Assembly (NCBI GenBank): GCA_028753945.1
Contig: JAPNXP010000005.1
Span: forward strand, 2,976,001-3,040,000
Origin: Hexactinellida sp. DTS-2022
Taxonomy: Eukaryota; Porifera; Hexactinellida
DNA: 64,000 bases
Reading direction: 5' to 3'
In this document: positions 45,255-57,429 of the stretch, piece after piece
Position numbering within the stretch: the stretch's first letter is position 1
How the letters are laid out: each line of letters opens with the position of its first letter
Translations under genes and position numbers: made by a program
Notes under the pieces: model-generated
Databases searched by the model: none
What the model was told of the DNA's origin: nothing
Seen by the model: the letters and a program-made list of their open reading frames with translations, nothing else

Positions 45255-45469
45255 CTAAAGTAAATAAATCATTGTTATATACAACATAGAGTAATGATAT
45301 ATATGCCATTAAAACAAATATATACACGTATATTTATGTTATAATACACAAAGTATATATATATATATATATGCGAAGATCGGATTTAGTAGGTATATTT
45401 TAATAAGATGCAATAGTAAATAGAACTTTCGTATAGGACACATCAGATATTACTTATTATAAGGTAGTC

Positions 45470-48180
45470 TATAAATAATTGGAGAGTTGACTCGAGGTTA
45501 AGGGTGTTAAGAGTGAGTGCAAGCTCCAAGTGGCTGAGGGGAAGGAATTGTAGAAGAAGTCGGTGTCTTGAGTAAATGTGGCTTCTGGGTATTTGGTTTG
45601 GAGGCGAGTGAGCATTCGTATTTCGGGCTCGGTAGATGTTCGGGTGAAGGTGGAGAATTTGGGAGAAAGGAGGAGGAAGATTTGCCAATGAAGGTCATCG
45701 ACGTTGGCGAGAGAGGCATGCTTTAAAACGTGGTGGTTGTGTGGCAGTTGGTGAAGTGGCACCGGTCTGGCCGATATATACCACATTAAGGGGGAGTGTA
45801 AATATGGCGTAGATGCAAAGCATCATTAGGCAAGGGATAATAGGGTGGTGAAGGTGAGTTTCAAATTGAGGTGATATGAAGTGCAGATGAGACATCTTTT
45901 CGGGCAAGCGGTGAACTGTGATGATGGGGAGGGATTAACAAGTGTTAACATGAATTTAAGGGGGCGATCGTTATTATGGGGACCAAGCGGAAGGGAAGGA
46001 GTTGGTTGAGGGTGGGGCGGATGGAGGAATAGGCGTAATTGATGGTATCAATATCGGGGGAGGGGTCTTGAGAGCTAAGGTGGGGAAGAAACACCATGGC
46101 TGTTAAGGCAATTATATCCGCCTATATCGCGGCCAGAAAGTCTCAAGGTTTGAAGAAAACGAGAGAGGGAGACATAAAGGGCTGCGTAGGGGTCTGAACA
46201 AATGGTAGCGAGGCGATGTACTGTTGACAGGTATGATTTAAGAATCATTCGTCTGTGGAGGTGATAAGAATGTGGATGGATGGGGGTGGGGGTTCGGAGT
46301 TCATAGGGGTTGGGGAAGAATTGTTGGAGGTCAGGGTGGTAGCCGGCATCTTGGAAAGTGGTGTCGGGCTCGGAGGTAAACTCGAAGGAAGCAAAGGCGT
46401 GGAGAATATCAATGGGGTCGTGAGATGTGTAGATATTGTCGAAATATAATGTTAGGGCGACAGGGGGCGAATATCAAGGCGGGTATCAATGAGGTACATG
46501 GTGGTGGAGCGGGCGATCTCCAGCGCTAAAGGAAGACCCATGGGGATGCCTGTGGAGCCGAGGTGGTGATATAAGTCATTAGAGACGAGAAAGTTGTAGT
46601 AGAAAAGTAGAGATAATAGGTGATACTCGTCGGTTTTGGTAGGGAGCTAGTGTTTGAATGCTTCTAGAGCTAGGTCATGGGGAATAAATTAGTAGAGTAT
46701 AAGACTTGTAGCTCTGTGTCCTCGAGGATTACGAAGCAGCCAATGCGATCGGTTTGAAGGTTGCGAAGGTGGTGAGGGCGATGTATTTTTTGAAGGATGA
46801 TAGGAGAAGGGAAAATTGTTTGTGTGTTTCACGATGCAAATGGGGGATGGGAAAACGGGTGAGCGGAGGGGCATTCAAATTGGGGTCTAAAATAGTTTGG
46901 AAATGATTGAGAAAGGGGTTGGATTGAGGAGGAGCTGGTCTTTGAAAGGAAAGGCCACAATACATGAGGTTCTGGAATTTGAGGGCTAGGTGGTAAGGGA
47001 GAGAGTTCGAATAATAGACGGTCGAAGGGGAGTATTTGAAGGTGGAAAGGGGTGGTAAGGAGATATGTGGTTGGATACCTTTGGATGGGTGATTGGGAAA
47101 GTTCTCGTAATGGTGACGTAGTGATCTAAGTTTGGGGGTAGGAAGATGCTCGCAAAAAGAACATTCTTGGGTTTGGAAGAGGTATAGGAGAAGTCTAGGA
47201 GGAACTGAGTAAGGCACTCCTAGCCTAGCTAAAAAGGGAGTTCAGTGGTTGCGCGCGCCATGTTATTGGTGAGAGGGGTGATGGTCAACTCATCGAGTCG
47301 CCAAAGGCTAGGTGTTGTATGGATGGGGTGAGTACAGGTACCTTGACGGCAAGCGGGAGTAATGATTGGTGCTTATCAGGGTTAGGGGCGAGGGGGAAGC
47401 GGTTGCGTTCGGAGTGGCCCGGGAGGGCGCAGGTGATAGCCTCGAATATATCGAGGAATGGATTAAGGCAGTGGTCGGCAATTAGGGGTAAATTACCCCT
47501 TTGGGGGTAATTACAGGTTTTCTGGGAGTAACGAGACCTATCCAGAAAGCGATAGATGTCAACTGACACAATACAGCCACAGTTTGTAGATATTATTAAG
47601 GGTAGCAAGTGCCACTTTAGCCATTAGACATGCTACGAACAGAAATAAACTCTGGAGTTTTACTCAGGTTGTCTCGACTATACGTAGATGAAACAGCTTG
47701 TTCTTTGTGTTTATCAATATAGTTTCTGAATTCGGGGTAACGGTGATGCGCTGAGCTCTGAAATGGGGTAATAGTGAAAAAACATAATTGCCGACCATTG
47801 GCTTAAGGAGAGCTTCTGGGAGGTAAGCATCGGCGAATTGGGGGAAGTTTTTCCTTTCGTACATAACTTAATGGCAGCGGTGTAATTCGCTGAAGTGGTG
47901 GTTAGGATGGCAGCGGGAGCAGTGAAAGGTGGTTTCTGGGCGGGTAATAGGTTGGGGGATGCGGCGTGGTTTGCGGCCAATTTGAAGTGTAGCTCCCTGT
48001 TCATGCATAGGAATGTCATATCGGAGTGGGGAGGAGGGAGTTGGGGTCGCGTTCGATCTGAGGTGGGTGGGGTGAGAAGGGGATGGCCGCTGAGGCGGTT
48101 TGCGAGAAGTCGTGTGTAGAAAATGGTCTTCATTTCTTCGGGTGTTCGTGTCAATATAACTGGTCGAGTCGATGGTAGGC
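45470..48180 (-). pseudogene. Penelope-like retroelement remnant (RT plus GIY-YIG)
   Basis: This GC-richer block has long Pro/Ser-rich frames on the minus strand. Near 46560-46510 the frame reads YYNFLVSNDLYHHLGSTGIP then MGLPLALEIARSTTMYLID, matching the G-x-P-M-G-x-P-L-A motif of Penelope-like reverse transcriptases. Closer to the 3' end, about 45830-45770, YAIFTLPLNVVYIGQTGAT matches the start of a GIY-YIG endonuclease. It is followed in another frame by HNHHVLKHASLANVDDLHWQ and EIRMLTRLQTKYPE. RT first and GIY-YIG last is the Penelope order. Upstream frames (48154-47714, 47608-47285, 47217-46729) probably carry the N-terminal part. Several frameshifts and a MITE (47469-47800) disrupt it. 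It probably lies in an intron of the RMND5-like gene, same strand. Confidence 0.7.
47469..47800. mobile_element. hAT-type MITE in the Penelope-like element
   Basis: CAGTGGTCGGCAATTAGGGG and the inverse of CAATGGTCGGCAATTATG, flanked by GATTAAGG and GCTTAAGG (7 of 8 identical). Confidence 0.85.
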
Positions 48181-48224
48181 TTTTATGGCCAAGGTGGGGA
48201 GATTTAGCCTTTAGGATTGGATGA

Positions 48225-48423
48225 CAATGACGTCATAACTTGTCGAGGTGCGAGGAATTTTGAGTGGAAACCTCAACTTGTTGGCGGGTGCCAAAGGTTA
48301 CCCAGATATGCCAAAAATCACATTTGGAAACCGTCCAGTTTCTTCAATCAAATCGGAACATACAAACAAATATATATACACACACACATACACACACCCA
48401 GGTTTGTGTTTTAATAGCATAGA
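48225..48423 (-). mobile_element. Helitron family 1, 5' fragment
   Basis: On the minus strand it starts TCTATGCTATTAAAACACAA after an A and follows the family for about 200 bp (GGCATATCTGGGTAACCTTT). The 3' hairpin end is missing. Confidence 0.7.
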
Positions 48424-48489
48424 TGATATGTGCTGTTTCTGAAATTTCATTATATTTCGCTGCATGTTTATTTAAAGCTGCAGCGGTTG

Positions 48490-50435
48490 ATTCGTCAAAT
48501 ATCCAAAGTGCTAAGTTGTCATTTTGTCTTCCGATTTTGTCTTTCGAGGCCAAAAATATTTACCTGTTAAGCGGTAGGCTCTGATTTTTAGATGTACTTC
48601 ATCTAAATGTAGTGTAACATTCCATTCTTGGTTATTAAATTTAGCAGTAGAAGCCATCGGATAATTTTTCAACAAGCACTCCAAGCTTAAAGTGCAATAA
48701 AGATTACTTAGGGTTGCTGGGTGGGGGAAGGTAGACAATTTAAAGAATGTAAGTAGATGTAGCAAATCGAAGGAATTAAAAAGCATTTTAAAGCTAGCAC
48801 CATAGTAATTACATTGTATCTTCTTCAACTTTAGGAATAAGAATATTCTCAAGTTGTCACAGTAAAACCTTAGCTGGGGTAACAATTCTGAATTATTCTC
48901 TAATGTATAATTTGAAGTTTCTATATTCGAAATTTCACTTTCGATGTGAGCAGTAGCTTCATTAATACTTTTTTCAACACAATCCTTAGTACGTATATAG
49001 TGAAACATCACTGATGATTTCATCGATTTCTCTAATATCGCTGAGATGGTTGATTGAGAGAGGAATTGAATGTTTTGATAGAAGCTTATTGGTTTAAGGA
49101 GTCATTAATTGTAATAGATATTTGTTTTTCATTCGATAGTTATATCAAGTCTATACAAGTGTCCTCTGAAAACCAATTTACCCAAGAAGTCGGGAGATCA
49201 AAATCCGCGAGCTTATGTTTTAATTCCGCTAACGATCTGACACAGAACTTTTTAATTTCAGTGTTATGGATATCAATGCTCAGTTCTAAGGCTTGAAAGA
49301 ACAAGTTAATCTTAATCTTATTACGATTTAAACGTTCAGGCTTAGCGGACTGTAGCAGTGATGTTTTCCAGGGGGAACGCGGGGGAACGCCGTTCCCCCA
49401 CTATTTTTGCTGGGGGAACGCCGTTCCCCCAATGGCAGTAATGTTTTCCATAGGGAACGCGGGGAAACGCCGTTCTCCCACTATTTTCTCTGGGGGAACA
49501 TCGTTTCCCAATGAGAAAATTCAAGCCCGGAGGGAACAGCGTTCCCCTAAAGATCACTCAGTTGTACAACTGTTTGTTTACGTGTTGTTTGAACTTTGAT
49601 GTCTTTTTTAATCAGACGAGACCGTCAATCTAGGGCTCAACGAGGGTTTGTTAATAACATACTTAACAAGAATGAAATAGAATAGTTAAATTATATGATG
49701 CTTTGTTTAATACTAGTGTCATCAATTGTTAAAGGGAGCGAAGCTCCTGTTTAGCCTAATTTAGAAGTTTTGTATAGGATGTCTTTATTAAGTTCGTCAA
49801 TAAGCTCCAAACTTACTTTACACTTGCTGGAAGATCATAATTAGTCGTTGAGAATTAAATTTGGAAGATTATATGGTATATACTTGTCAGGAAAGTCAAA
49901 ATTTCCCAAATGCAACCCCTGCAGGTTGCAAAATTGGGCAAACAAAATAAGTGCCTCAAATTCACTCATATTCCTAACCACTTTTGGATTTAGACCAATT
50001 AGAATGACTCACAACAGTACACACTCGAAAATTCGCAATTCTGCAAATTTTAATTTTTTTTGATCATATATGGTCATGTGGATGTTTCCAATTTTGATTT
50101 TCATGAGCGTTCCCCCACTTCAAAAATTGGCAAAACATCACTGGACTGTAGTTATGTGCTTAGATACTCGGGACGATTGGGGAGAAGACAAGGTCTATAA
50201 TTCTAACGAAAAAAGGGTTGACGAGGAATCTTCTGTATTGAAACATCAGGTTGAATAATATCCACTTCAGTAATTAAATCATTGTCAGCAAAATGTTTAG
50301 AACAGAGGAATATGTTCTTCTGATCTTCAATATCCTCCCTGTGGAGAGCGCGTATCGATATTTCTCTAACGTCTTGAGGATTCCATGTTAATTAGAATTA
50401 GAAAACTGGTGTATACGGCAACCAGGTGCTGAGCA
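48490..50435 (-). pseudogene. THAP-domain P-superfamily transposase remnant
   Basis: The THAP exon region lies at about 50433-50160: CSAPGCRIHQFSNSN, a stop and shift, then ALHREDIEDQKNIFLCSKHF and LLPNRPEYLS, giving the C2CH pattern. A hAT-type element (49356-50143) interrupts it. The frame then continues at about 49355 with SAKPERLNRNKIKINLFFQA and IKKFCVRSLAELKHKLADFD. 49023-48511 carries LPQLRFYCDNLRIFLFLKLK and EWNVTLHLDEVHLKIRAYR with the first catalytic Asp. The rest of the core is missing and a Helitron fragment lies just beyond. It diverges from the intact copy and may be a third subfamily. Inactive. Confidence 0.75.
49356..50143. mobile_element. 788-bp hAT-type element, copy 2, exact TSD
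   Basis: Nearly identical to 42670-43413, but with about 44 extra bp (near 50060-50105) before the right end. Flanked by GACTGTAG on both sides (49348-49355, 50144-50151). Confidence 0.92.
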
Positions 50436-50665
50436 AGTGTTAGCTATATCTTTTAGCTAAATTAGTAATGAAATACGAAATGTAAAGGAATAATATTCGT
50501 ACATAGAAGTAATTATTTGAAGAACAGATAATCAAATAATAAGAACTGATTGTGAACTAAACAAACTAATGTCACATATTGGAGTAGGTATTAATTAATT
50601 TAAAAACAAAAATTTGTCTGTTGATAGTCAATGTTATTACTGTGCCGACTATACTATAGTTACTA

Positions 50666-50853
50666 CAGTCGAAACTGGGTTTTTTTGCCCCCCTAAATGC
50701 ATGGAAAAAGAGGCAAAAAAAACAGACACGCAAAAAAACCCGTATTTAACAATATACAGTTCTATGAGGTTATGAACAAACAAGGAGAATCAAGGAGGCA
50801 AAATAACCCGATAAGGCAAAAAAACCCGTGGCAAAAAAACCCGATTTCGACTG
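50666..50853. mobile_element. pogo/mariner-type MITE, TA target
   Basis: CAGTCGAAACTGGGTTTTTT and the inverse of CAGTCGAAATCGGGTTTTTT, flanked by TA. GGCAAAAAAACCC is repeated inside. Confidence 0.88.
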
Positions 50854-50989
50854 TAGTAGTATAGTGGCCCAGTTCTAATCTCACTGCCTTTATTATATTT
50901 CTCCGTAGACAGTGCACTGACCACACCTTTGTACATAAATAGCTGAAACTGGGAATTAAGGTGCGAAGTGACCGTCTAATTTGCACATG

Positions 50990-51540
50990 GGGTTACAATT
51001 TTTGATTAACAAATTTGGACACATTTTTGACACCTTTCAAAATTTGTCTGGGCATGACTCTAAAAATGTTATACTAAACCCCCAATTTTTCTTTCAGCAT
51101 TGGAATCATGATAAAATTCTGCATCAATTGGGAGAAGACAAATTTTACTAAAGAGTTAAATTAATGCCATAATTAGGGTTTGAAATTTCTTTGTTTATTG
51201 ACACTTCAGTTTCACTAAAACTGTTAAATCTAATTATATTGTTTCAACTTGGAGAGATCGTAAATATAAATTCCTACCTAAACAAGCTGATTATAAATTA
51301 AGTTGTGTATAATACACTTTGTAACTATTATTAAACCTTTGCAACATTAACCAAAACCTATTTTCCTATGTATTTTGTGTCTTGAAATTGATTTAATGCT
51401 TAGTCATCCAAATGAACGAATATTCGAATATTCGTTCGTTTAGAAAAAGACTCGTTCGTTAAATTTCGAATATTCGTTTCAGTCCTAACTCAACTCACCG
51501 TGGATAACATTATAATTAATTAACTATTTATATAATCTAT
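50990..51540. other. Non-coding stretch with palindrome
   Basis: Nothing coding is seen. 51411-51480 holds AACGAATATTCGAATATTCG and related inverted copies. Confidence 0.5.
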
Positions 51541-51880
51541 TAAATTATCAATACATAATGAATGAATGGAGTAGACCTCATAGATATGCAGGCTATTGGA
51601 GAAATAAACTCACCATATAACTTCTTGCTAGTATATCAGGATCATCTCACTAAGTTTCTGGTCCTTCTCCCTCAAAAATCAAAAACCGCTATCGAGGTTT
51701 CATCTATATTTTGTCTCATTGGCTCACTCCATATTTTGCAAAGCGATAATGGGAGAGAATTCAAGAACGTTAATTTAGCCACCATGATAAGAGAGATAGG
51801 GCCCAGCTGTAAGATAGTGCATGGAAAGCCTAGACATCCTCAGAGTCAAGGTTCAGTAGAATTTTATAATATATTATAAC
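51540..51880 (+). pseudogene. Integrase catalytic-core fragment (KRBA2/Ginger- or Gypsy-like)
   Basis: A single frame of 105 codons reads GVDLIDMQAIGEINSPYNFL, then YQDHLTKFLVLLPQKSKTA, ILQSDNGREFKN and IVHGKPRHPQSQGSVEFYN. The D (LIDMQ), D (QSDNGREF) and E (GSVEF) of the DDE integrase core are present, with a short deletion between the first two blocks and an abrupt end after the Glu. The HGKPRHPQSQGSVE wording is typical of the integrase group of KRBA2-like and Ginger elements. There are no LTRs, TIRs or flanking domains, so it is an isolated fragment. Confidence 0.75.
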
Positions 51881-51902
51881 ATAAATTATATAATACAATA
51901 CA

Positions 51903-52030
51903 TTTTATAACCAGCGTGTTCTTATAACCGACATAAAATATATATGGTATATGGCAACCGTTTTCCAAACATAGTGTTCTTATACCCGATATGTTCTTAT
52001 AACTGGTGTGGTTATATCCGACATCTACTG
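51903..52030. mobile_element. pogo/mariner-type MITE, truncated relative of 22324-22497
   Basis: Shares GTTCTTATAACCGACATAAA and GGCAACCGTTTTCCAA-type blocks and the GACATCTACTG end followed by TA. The left terminus is eroded. Confidence 0.75.
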
Positions 52031-52032
52031 TA

Positions 52033-54101
52033 TTACAATACACCCATTCTGGTGAATAAATAACAAAAATCGCGTGATAGAATGAGAAATAAATGCATTT
52101 AATATTAGTGATAAATATAGTACACCCATTCTATTTATAAATTAATTGAAATGCATCTGGCCTAGGCCAAACGAGTTAGGCGTATATTTTCAGGCTAAAC
52201 GCGTTTAGCTGTAAACGTATTTGGCCTGCAACATATTGATTATCAGGTGAAGTATAAATAGTACAATTTTATTTCCGTGTTTTAACTTTTCTTGAACAGT
52301 TTTGTCATGGCGGGAAACGAAATTCAAAATCGCCAGGAAATTATCCCTGTTTAATGATTTCCAAGAGTCATCATGCCCTTAAGCCTATTTCCTATTGACT
52401 GCACAGCAGGATCACTTCACAAATTGTTTTTAGATAGTGAACATTATTTGCCACTTATTGTCCCCTTTAAAGAGCACGGAATTCTTGGAATTACGGAATT
52501 CTTGGAATTATACATTTCTTCAAAAGATTTCCAAGATAAAATTGTTCCTTTGTGAGTTTGGCAATTATCATGTCTTGTAAACTGCCATTTCCCCCAATGT
52601 ATGCTTCCATTCATGAAATCCAATATGAATCATACCTTCCGGTTCCCATTTCACTGAACATTCGACAATAATAATAACAGTAAGCAGCAATCCTAACTTT
52701 TGAATACTCAAACCATGGATATACCTTTACTACTCATTCTTGAATGAACCCATTGTCTTACTAATGTTCGTAGTGGAAATATGATAACTGGCTGTACAGG
52801 GGATTATTAGGGCCAGCAAGTAATGTCTAGAAAAATTCTAGAACTTTTTCTATGGCTGAAGCCTAAGGATGTTGTTATCATGGCGTTTTCTTTTTGAGGA
52901 CTATTTTCATTAGTTTAAATTGCTAGTATGTATATCAGGGTCAATATTTGAATATAATGGAATACTTATTTGGAAACTACCACTTGTATAAGGAATGAAA
53001 ACGGTACCTAACTCCTCAGTTTCTTTGTTCCGTATTCTAGAGCAACTCTCAAAACAGTATATTAATCTCTATGGTTCCGTTTCTATTAAGGGAATATATG
53101 CTACTATACCATTTTAGATAAAATAACAAACACAATTTGGGGTAAACCAAATATTCCCCAATACAGAATTATCTTGTGTTATTCTTAAAGAATGTACTAC
53201 TCCCAAAATATTCCCCTTAATCACCGCATAGCAGCCATTTAATATGTAACATCCAATTCCCTAATTGAGGTTCTCCATGATAACGATATTTTAAAAACAA
53301 TTGGCCGGGCTTGTACCTGGTCAGGCCCACTCTACGTACTTAATAGATAACAGTTACTATAGCTAGCAAACCACCATTTTATATAACACCTTACAAGCGT
53401 ATGGGGGTTGAAAAATAGATTAATGGTGTAAAACGCATTAACTCAAACTGAAAATATAAGCAGCTATACAGACAAATAAGGTACCCATGGGAAGTCTATA
53501 ATTAGTGTAAATACGATACTAATTAGTTGTTTGTTCATAATTCGAAGCGTTGGGCGATCAAATACGAAAAGAACGAAATAAAGATTTACCTGATCATCTT
53601 CCGGAGAGATATTTGTCTCTAAACAAAAGTTGGCAACTGAAAGTGCATAACCATGCCTCAATAGATAGATATGGACTGATCTGTCTAATTGAGCTATTCT
53701 TCTTTCATCTTGGGCAAAACCAGGTGCTAATAGACCGGTAAGTTCATGCTCAAAACTTTTTTCTATTATTTTACCTAATTTGCTAACACTCGGATGAATA
53801 CTTCTGTGTTCTGAAGAAATACAGTTCGTAACCTCCTTAACCTATCAAACGAATAGGACAATAAACTCTAAACAATAGTGTATCAGTCAGAATTAGCCAA
53901 GTCAAAAACTAATTAATGATAAGTGAGTGAGTTAGTTCAAATTTACCCCCTTGGTTTCTTTCCACAGTGTCGACTACAACTACTAATTTTGAATTATTTT
54001 ACCTCCCTTTGTAGTAGTGTTCGTTTTTACAGTGCCAACAACAAATTTTGAAAGCAACGATAAGTGTAATGCGAATAAGTCCTCAATGAACGGTACGGGA
54101 G
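52033..54101. other. Mostly unique non-coding stretch
   Basis: About 2 kb without recognised coding sequence. 52150-52235 has GGCTAAACGCGTTTAGC and a GGCCTGCAACA tail resembling the repeat at 3041-3120. A 61-codon frame at 52373-52555 matches nothing I know. Confidence 0.45.
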
Positions 54102-54440
54102 CAGGGGCGGCGCCAGCACAGCTCCATTGGGGGGGGCGAAAGGGGGGCGGACCAATGCACTGGAGGGGCAAACCCAAAAGTTGTATACATTCCAAAATTC
54201 ACATTCAAACCAAAATCGACATTTTTAATGACAAATTTGGTTAAATAATCTGTCCTATAATAGTATACGGTGGGGCATCTCAGCAAAACAGCTAATTATG
54301 AACTCCCTGTCCAGGACATTTAGCATTTCCGCATTAACTCCTATAACAGACAAGCGAGTTCCCGCCCCCCCTGTGGGGGGCGGATCAAAAGCCATGGGGG
54401 GCGGCCGCCCCCCCCGGGCTCCCCCCTCACGCCGCCACTG
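54102..54440. mobile_element. hAT-type MITE, GC-rich ends
   Basis: CAGGGGCGGCGCCAG and the inverse of CAGTGGCGGCGTGAG, flanked by TACGGGAG and GACGGGAG (7 of 8 identical). G-runs and C-runs near the two ends are complementary. Confidence 0.82.
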
Positions 54441-54734
54441 GACGGGAGTGCTTCTATTAGGTTGGTTTTGATGTGCCGAATATTATGTAGTGGCCCAGTT
54501 CTCAAATCATTGCATTTCTTTTGCATTTTTGTTCTGTATCCTCCCCACCGGACAGAGTTTAATTAAGTAAGAGCAATTTTCAGGATTGACTGGTGTATAT
54601 ACCAGGGGTTTATCAAGAATTTCATGGCCGCCACTCAGTTGTGGAGTTAAACATTTAGGGCACCTTATCACAGCGTGGCAAAATGGCGATTATGGATTAA
54701 TAGGTATTTACTTCAATGGTACCCAGAAAGGTTG

Positions 54735-54802
54735 TATTAATATACCATCCCCTACCAAAAGTATTCGTACACCCAAAAATTCCCATTGGAAATAGCACTA
54801 TA
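54735..54802 (+). repeat. Fragment of the repeat found at 56345
   Basis: CCCCTACCAAAAGTATTCGT and the following 30 bp recur at 56358-56412. It is cut by the Helitron end. Confidence 0.65.
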
Positions 54803-54999
54803 CTAGCCTGCTTCGCTTGCTAGGTCGCTTCGCGGCAGAACACAACCACACACCAACCGCTTCGCAGTTGGTGTGTGGTTTATATACACCCAATATAGAT
54901 TATAAAGCGTAAATAGGCCTAAATAGTCAAATTTAACAATGTAAAATTTTAATGATTACGTCATCATGCGATAATGAGTAAGCACATTGGCAATCTGAC
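54803..54999 (-). mobile_element. Helitron family 1, 3' fragment
   Basis: Carries the GC-rich hairpin and CTAG end (54803-54806 read inverted), then about 190 bp of the family. The 5' half is missing. Confidence 0.7.
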
Positions 55000-56340
55000 C
55001 ACCCGATTTTCCCGATTTTTTTCACCGCCATATGTAAATTTGCATAAATTTGGTTTGGGCGGCCTTGGAAGGGTCAGAAAAGAAATAAAAAGAAATAAAA
55101 CTTATATAGGTTGAGTCTACACTAAGCAGTTTTAATTGTCAAATTGTGTCAACCAAAAGATGCAGCACTTATCACACCGAAAAAATCAGAGATCCCAAAT
55201 TGGAAAAACTGACTAACATTGGTTAGGAAATTGTTTCCAAAAAACAATCGAATCTAAATGCAATCGTTATAATTTCTCAGTCTATAGGCTATGGCATATT
55301 ATAGCATGCAAACTACATCAAATTAGACAAAAGAGCAAAAGGAATGTAGAATAGCAACTTGAACTCGCACATATTTTTGCTGTTTTTCAACAATTTAGTT
55401 GTTATCCGAAAATAGACTTACAAGAAACTGATGTTATCAGGCTCAGGCAATAATTCAAATTATTCAATGGATTGAAATTGCATTTAATTCATCCATTGAT
55501 ATTAAAGGATAACAAGGAAAAGAAGAATTGATTAAATAATCCTGAGAATTTTTTGCAATTACGGAAATTTTCCACACTGTGAAGGCCTTATGTGTATGCA
55601 ATAATACTATATATTCTGTTTAAATAAATGATGTGGCTTTATGTGAATTTGGTAAATTGTACGGAACCCAAATAGGGGTTTATCCTGGAATTTCTGGGAA
55701 AATCGAGCCAGGGACCCAATTCACAAAAATTCTTAACTTAAGATTTGCTTAACTATTTAACCAAATCTTAAGATTTTGCTTAGGTTTTAAGCAGACACTT
55801 AGTTTTCGCTGTAACTCAATCAAAACTATGCCATAACTTAAGTCAGACTTATGTTGGTATCCACGAAACAATACTGAAGCAAAAACTATGAATTTGCATA
55901 ACTTTAAGCAAATTCTAAGAATTTTCTTAACTTTTAGTAAACTTGAGTAAAACTTAGTCATGCCGAATTTTGACTTAACAGTAATTATATTAAGCCAATG
56001 ATCTCAATCAAAGAGTTAATAGAAATAAATCTAAATAATGGTAGATGCATGAGAGTATTTGTTTCAAACTTATCACAGTGGCTTGACAAGAGGATATAGG
56101 GAAAAAAATTTATTTCTCAAATCAATTTTGAAATACTTTCACGCTCTTCAGTATAACCTAAACCTATAAATCTGTAGTTTCGTGGATAAATTGCATTGTG
56201 TTATTATAAAATTACTCTATTGTATGCATTACTCATTGAATTATAAGCATAAAATTTTGTTATGGACTCCTCACGCTATAGCATTCTCAATATTCATAAA
56301 AAGCATTGCAATGACATTTTAAAGTTTAATACTCGTTGGT
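55000..56340. other. Non-coding stretch
   Basis: No gene. 55735-55990 is enriched in CTTAAG/TTTAAGC words in both orientations and may be an old MITE. Confidence 0.4.
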
Positions 56341-56344
56341 AGGA

Positions 56345-56832
56345 ATATATATACCCTCCCCTACCAAAAGTATTCGTACACCCAAAAATTTCCTATGGAA
56401 ATAGTACTATATAACTAATGTATACAAATTCTATGAGATGTCGCCACTTTGGTTTCAGAATCGTATTCTACGCCACCGAATTGACAATTGTAGAAGCTTT
56501 CAACTCCATTACATATTTATTAATTTGAAAATTATCATCCGGTGTCACCATGTACAACTTCTTCCATTTGTCCCCAAGGTATATGTACAAGATGGGAATA
56601 AGTGGTAAATGGTGGCATAGGATGATAATTTCCAACCTAATCAGTAGCTAATAGAGTTCAAAGCTTCTTTAATGTATATTTCGAATGCGTAGATTACGAA
56701 TATTAAATCTAAATTGCAATATTCCATGTATTTAGTGTACAATATACATTATTATTGACACACTATATTACTATTTTCGATGGAAATGCTTATGGAGTAC
56801 GAATACTTTTGGTAGGAGGTGTATATGCTTAT
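56345..56832. mobile_element. MITE with ACCAAAAGTATTCGTAC ends
   Basis: CCTACCAAAAGTATTCGTAC near 56360 is mirrored at about 56795-56820. Outer bases are TATA-rich on both sides; no clear duplication. Confidence 0.65.
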
Positions 56833-56834
56833 AA

Positions 56835-57429
56835 GGAACTGGATTTCCCTAAATAGCTATTCTTTTCAATTTTTGATTCTAATTATCGGGAGAATTTCTG
56901 AACGGAGAATGAATCCTTTATAAATTAAGTGGGAAAACTTAATGTGTGCAGTCGTGGGCAGATGTTTTGCACAATTTTAATTGTTCTAATATATATAGGT
57001 AATAGGTTATTATTAAAAAATTAAAATGGCCCGCACAACCCCGCCCAGAAAGTCTTCCAAAGCATTTTCTTGGGAATAATTTAAATTAGTCCGCACATTA
57101 TTTAATTTGGCTGTTTTTAAATATATAAATAATATAAATCAGATTATGTATATGATCTAAAGGATAATAAGGAAGATCTTGATTTTTTTAACTGACAACT
57201 TTAATTCAGGAAGGCAACAGAGGCGTTTAGGAACGCTTTTTTAAATTCTATTAAGTGATTCTTATAAGATTCTGAGGAAATTAAAGAGATTACCATGAAT
57301 ATTTATAGTCAACTATGCTATAAAAAAATTATCAGGTTCCTAAAAGTACTTGTACATGAGATAATTAAACTTAGTAACCATCTACCGTCTCCATATTGAA
57401 TGTAATTTCATATTTTCCAAGGAAATTAA
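56835..57429. other. Non-coding AT-rich stretch
   Basis: Nothing recognised. Confidence 0.4.

Noticed and set aside
46255-48119. Plus-strand Gly-rich frames
   Set aside because: Antisense of the Penelope-like element; composition reflects the G-rich strand.
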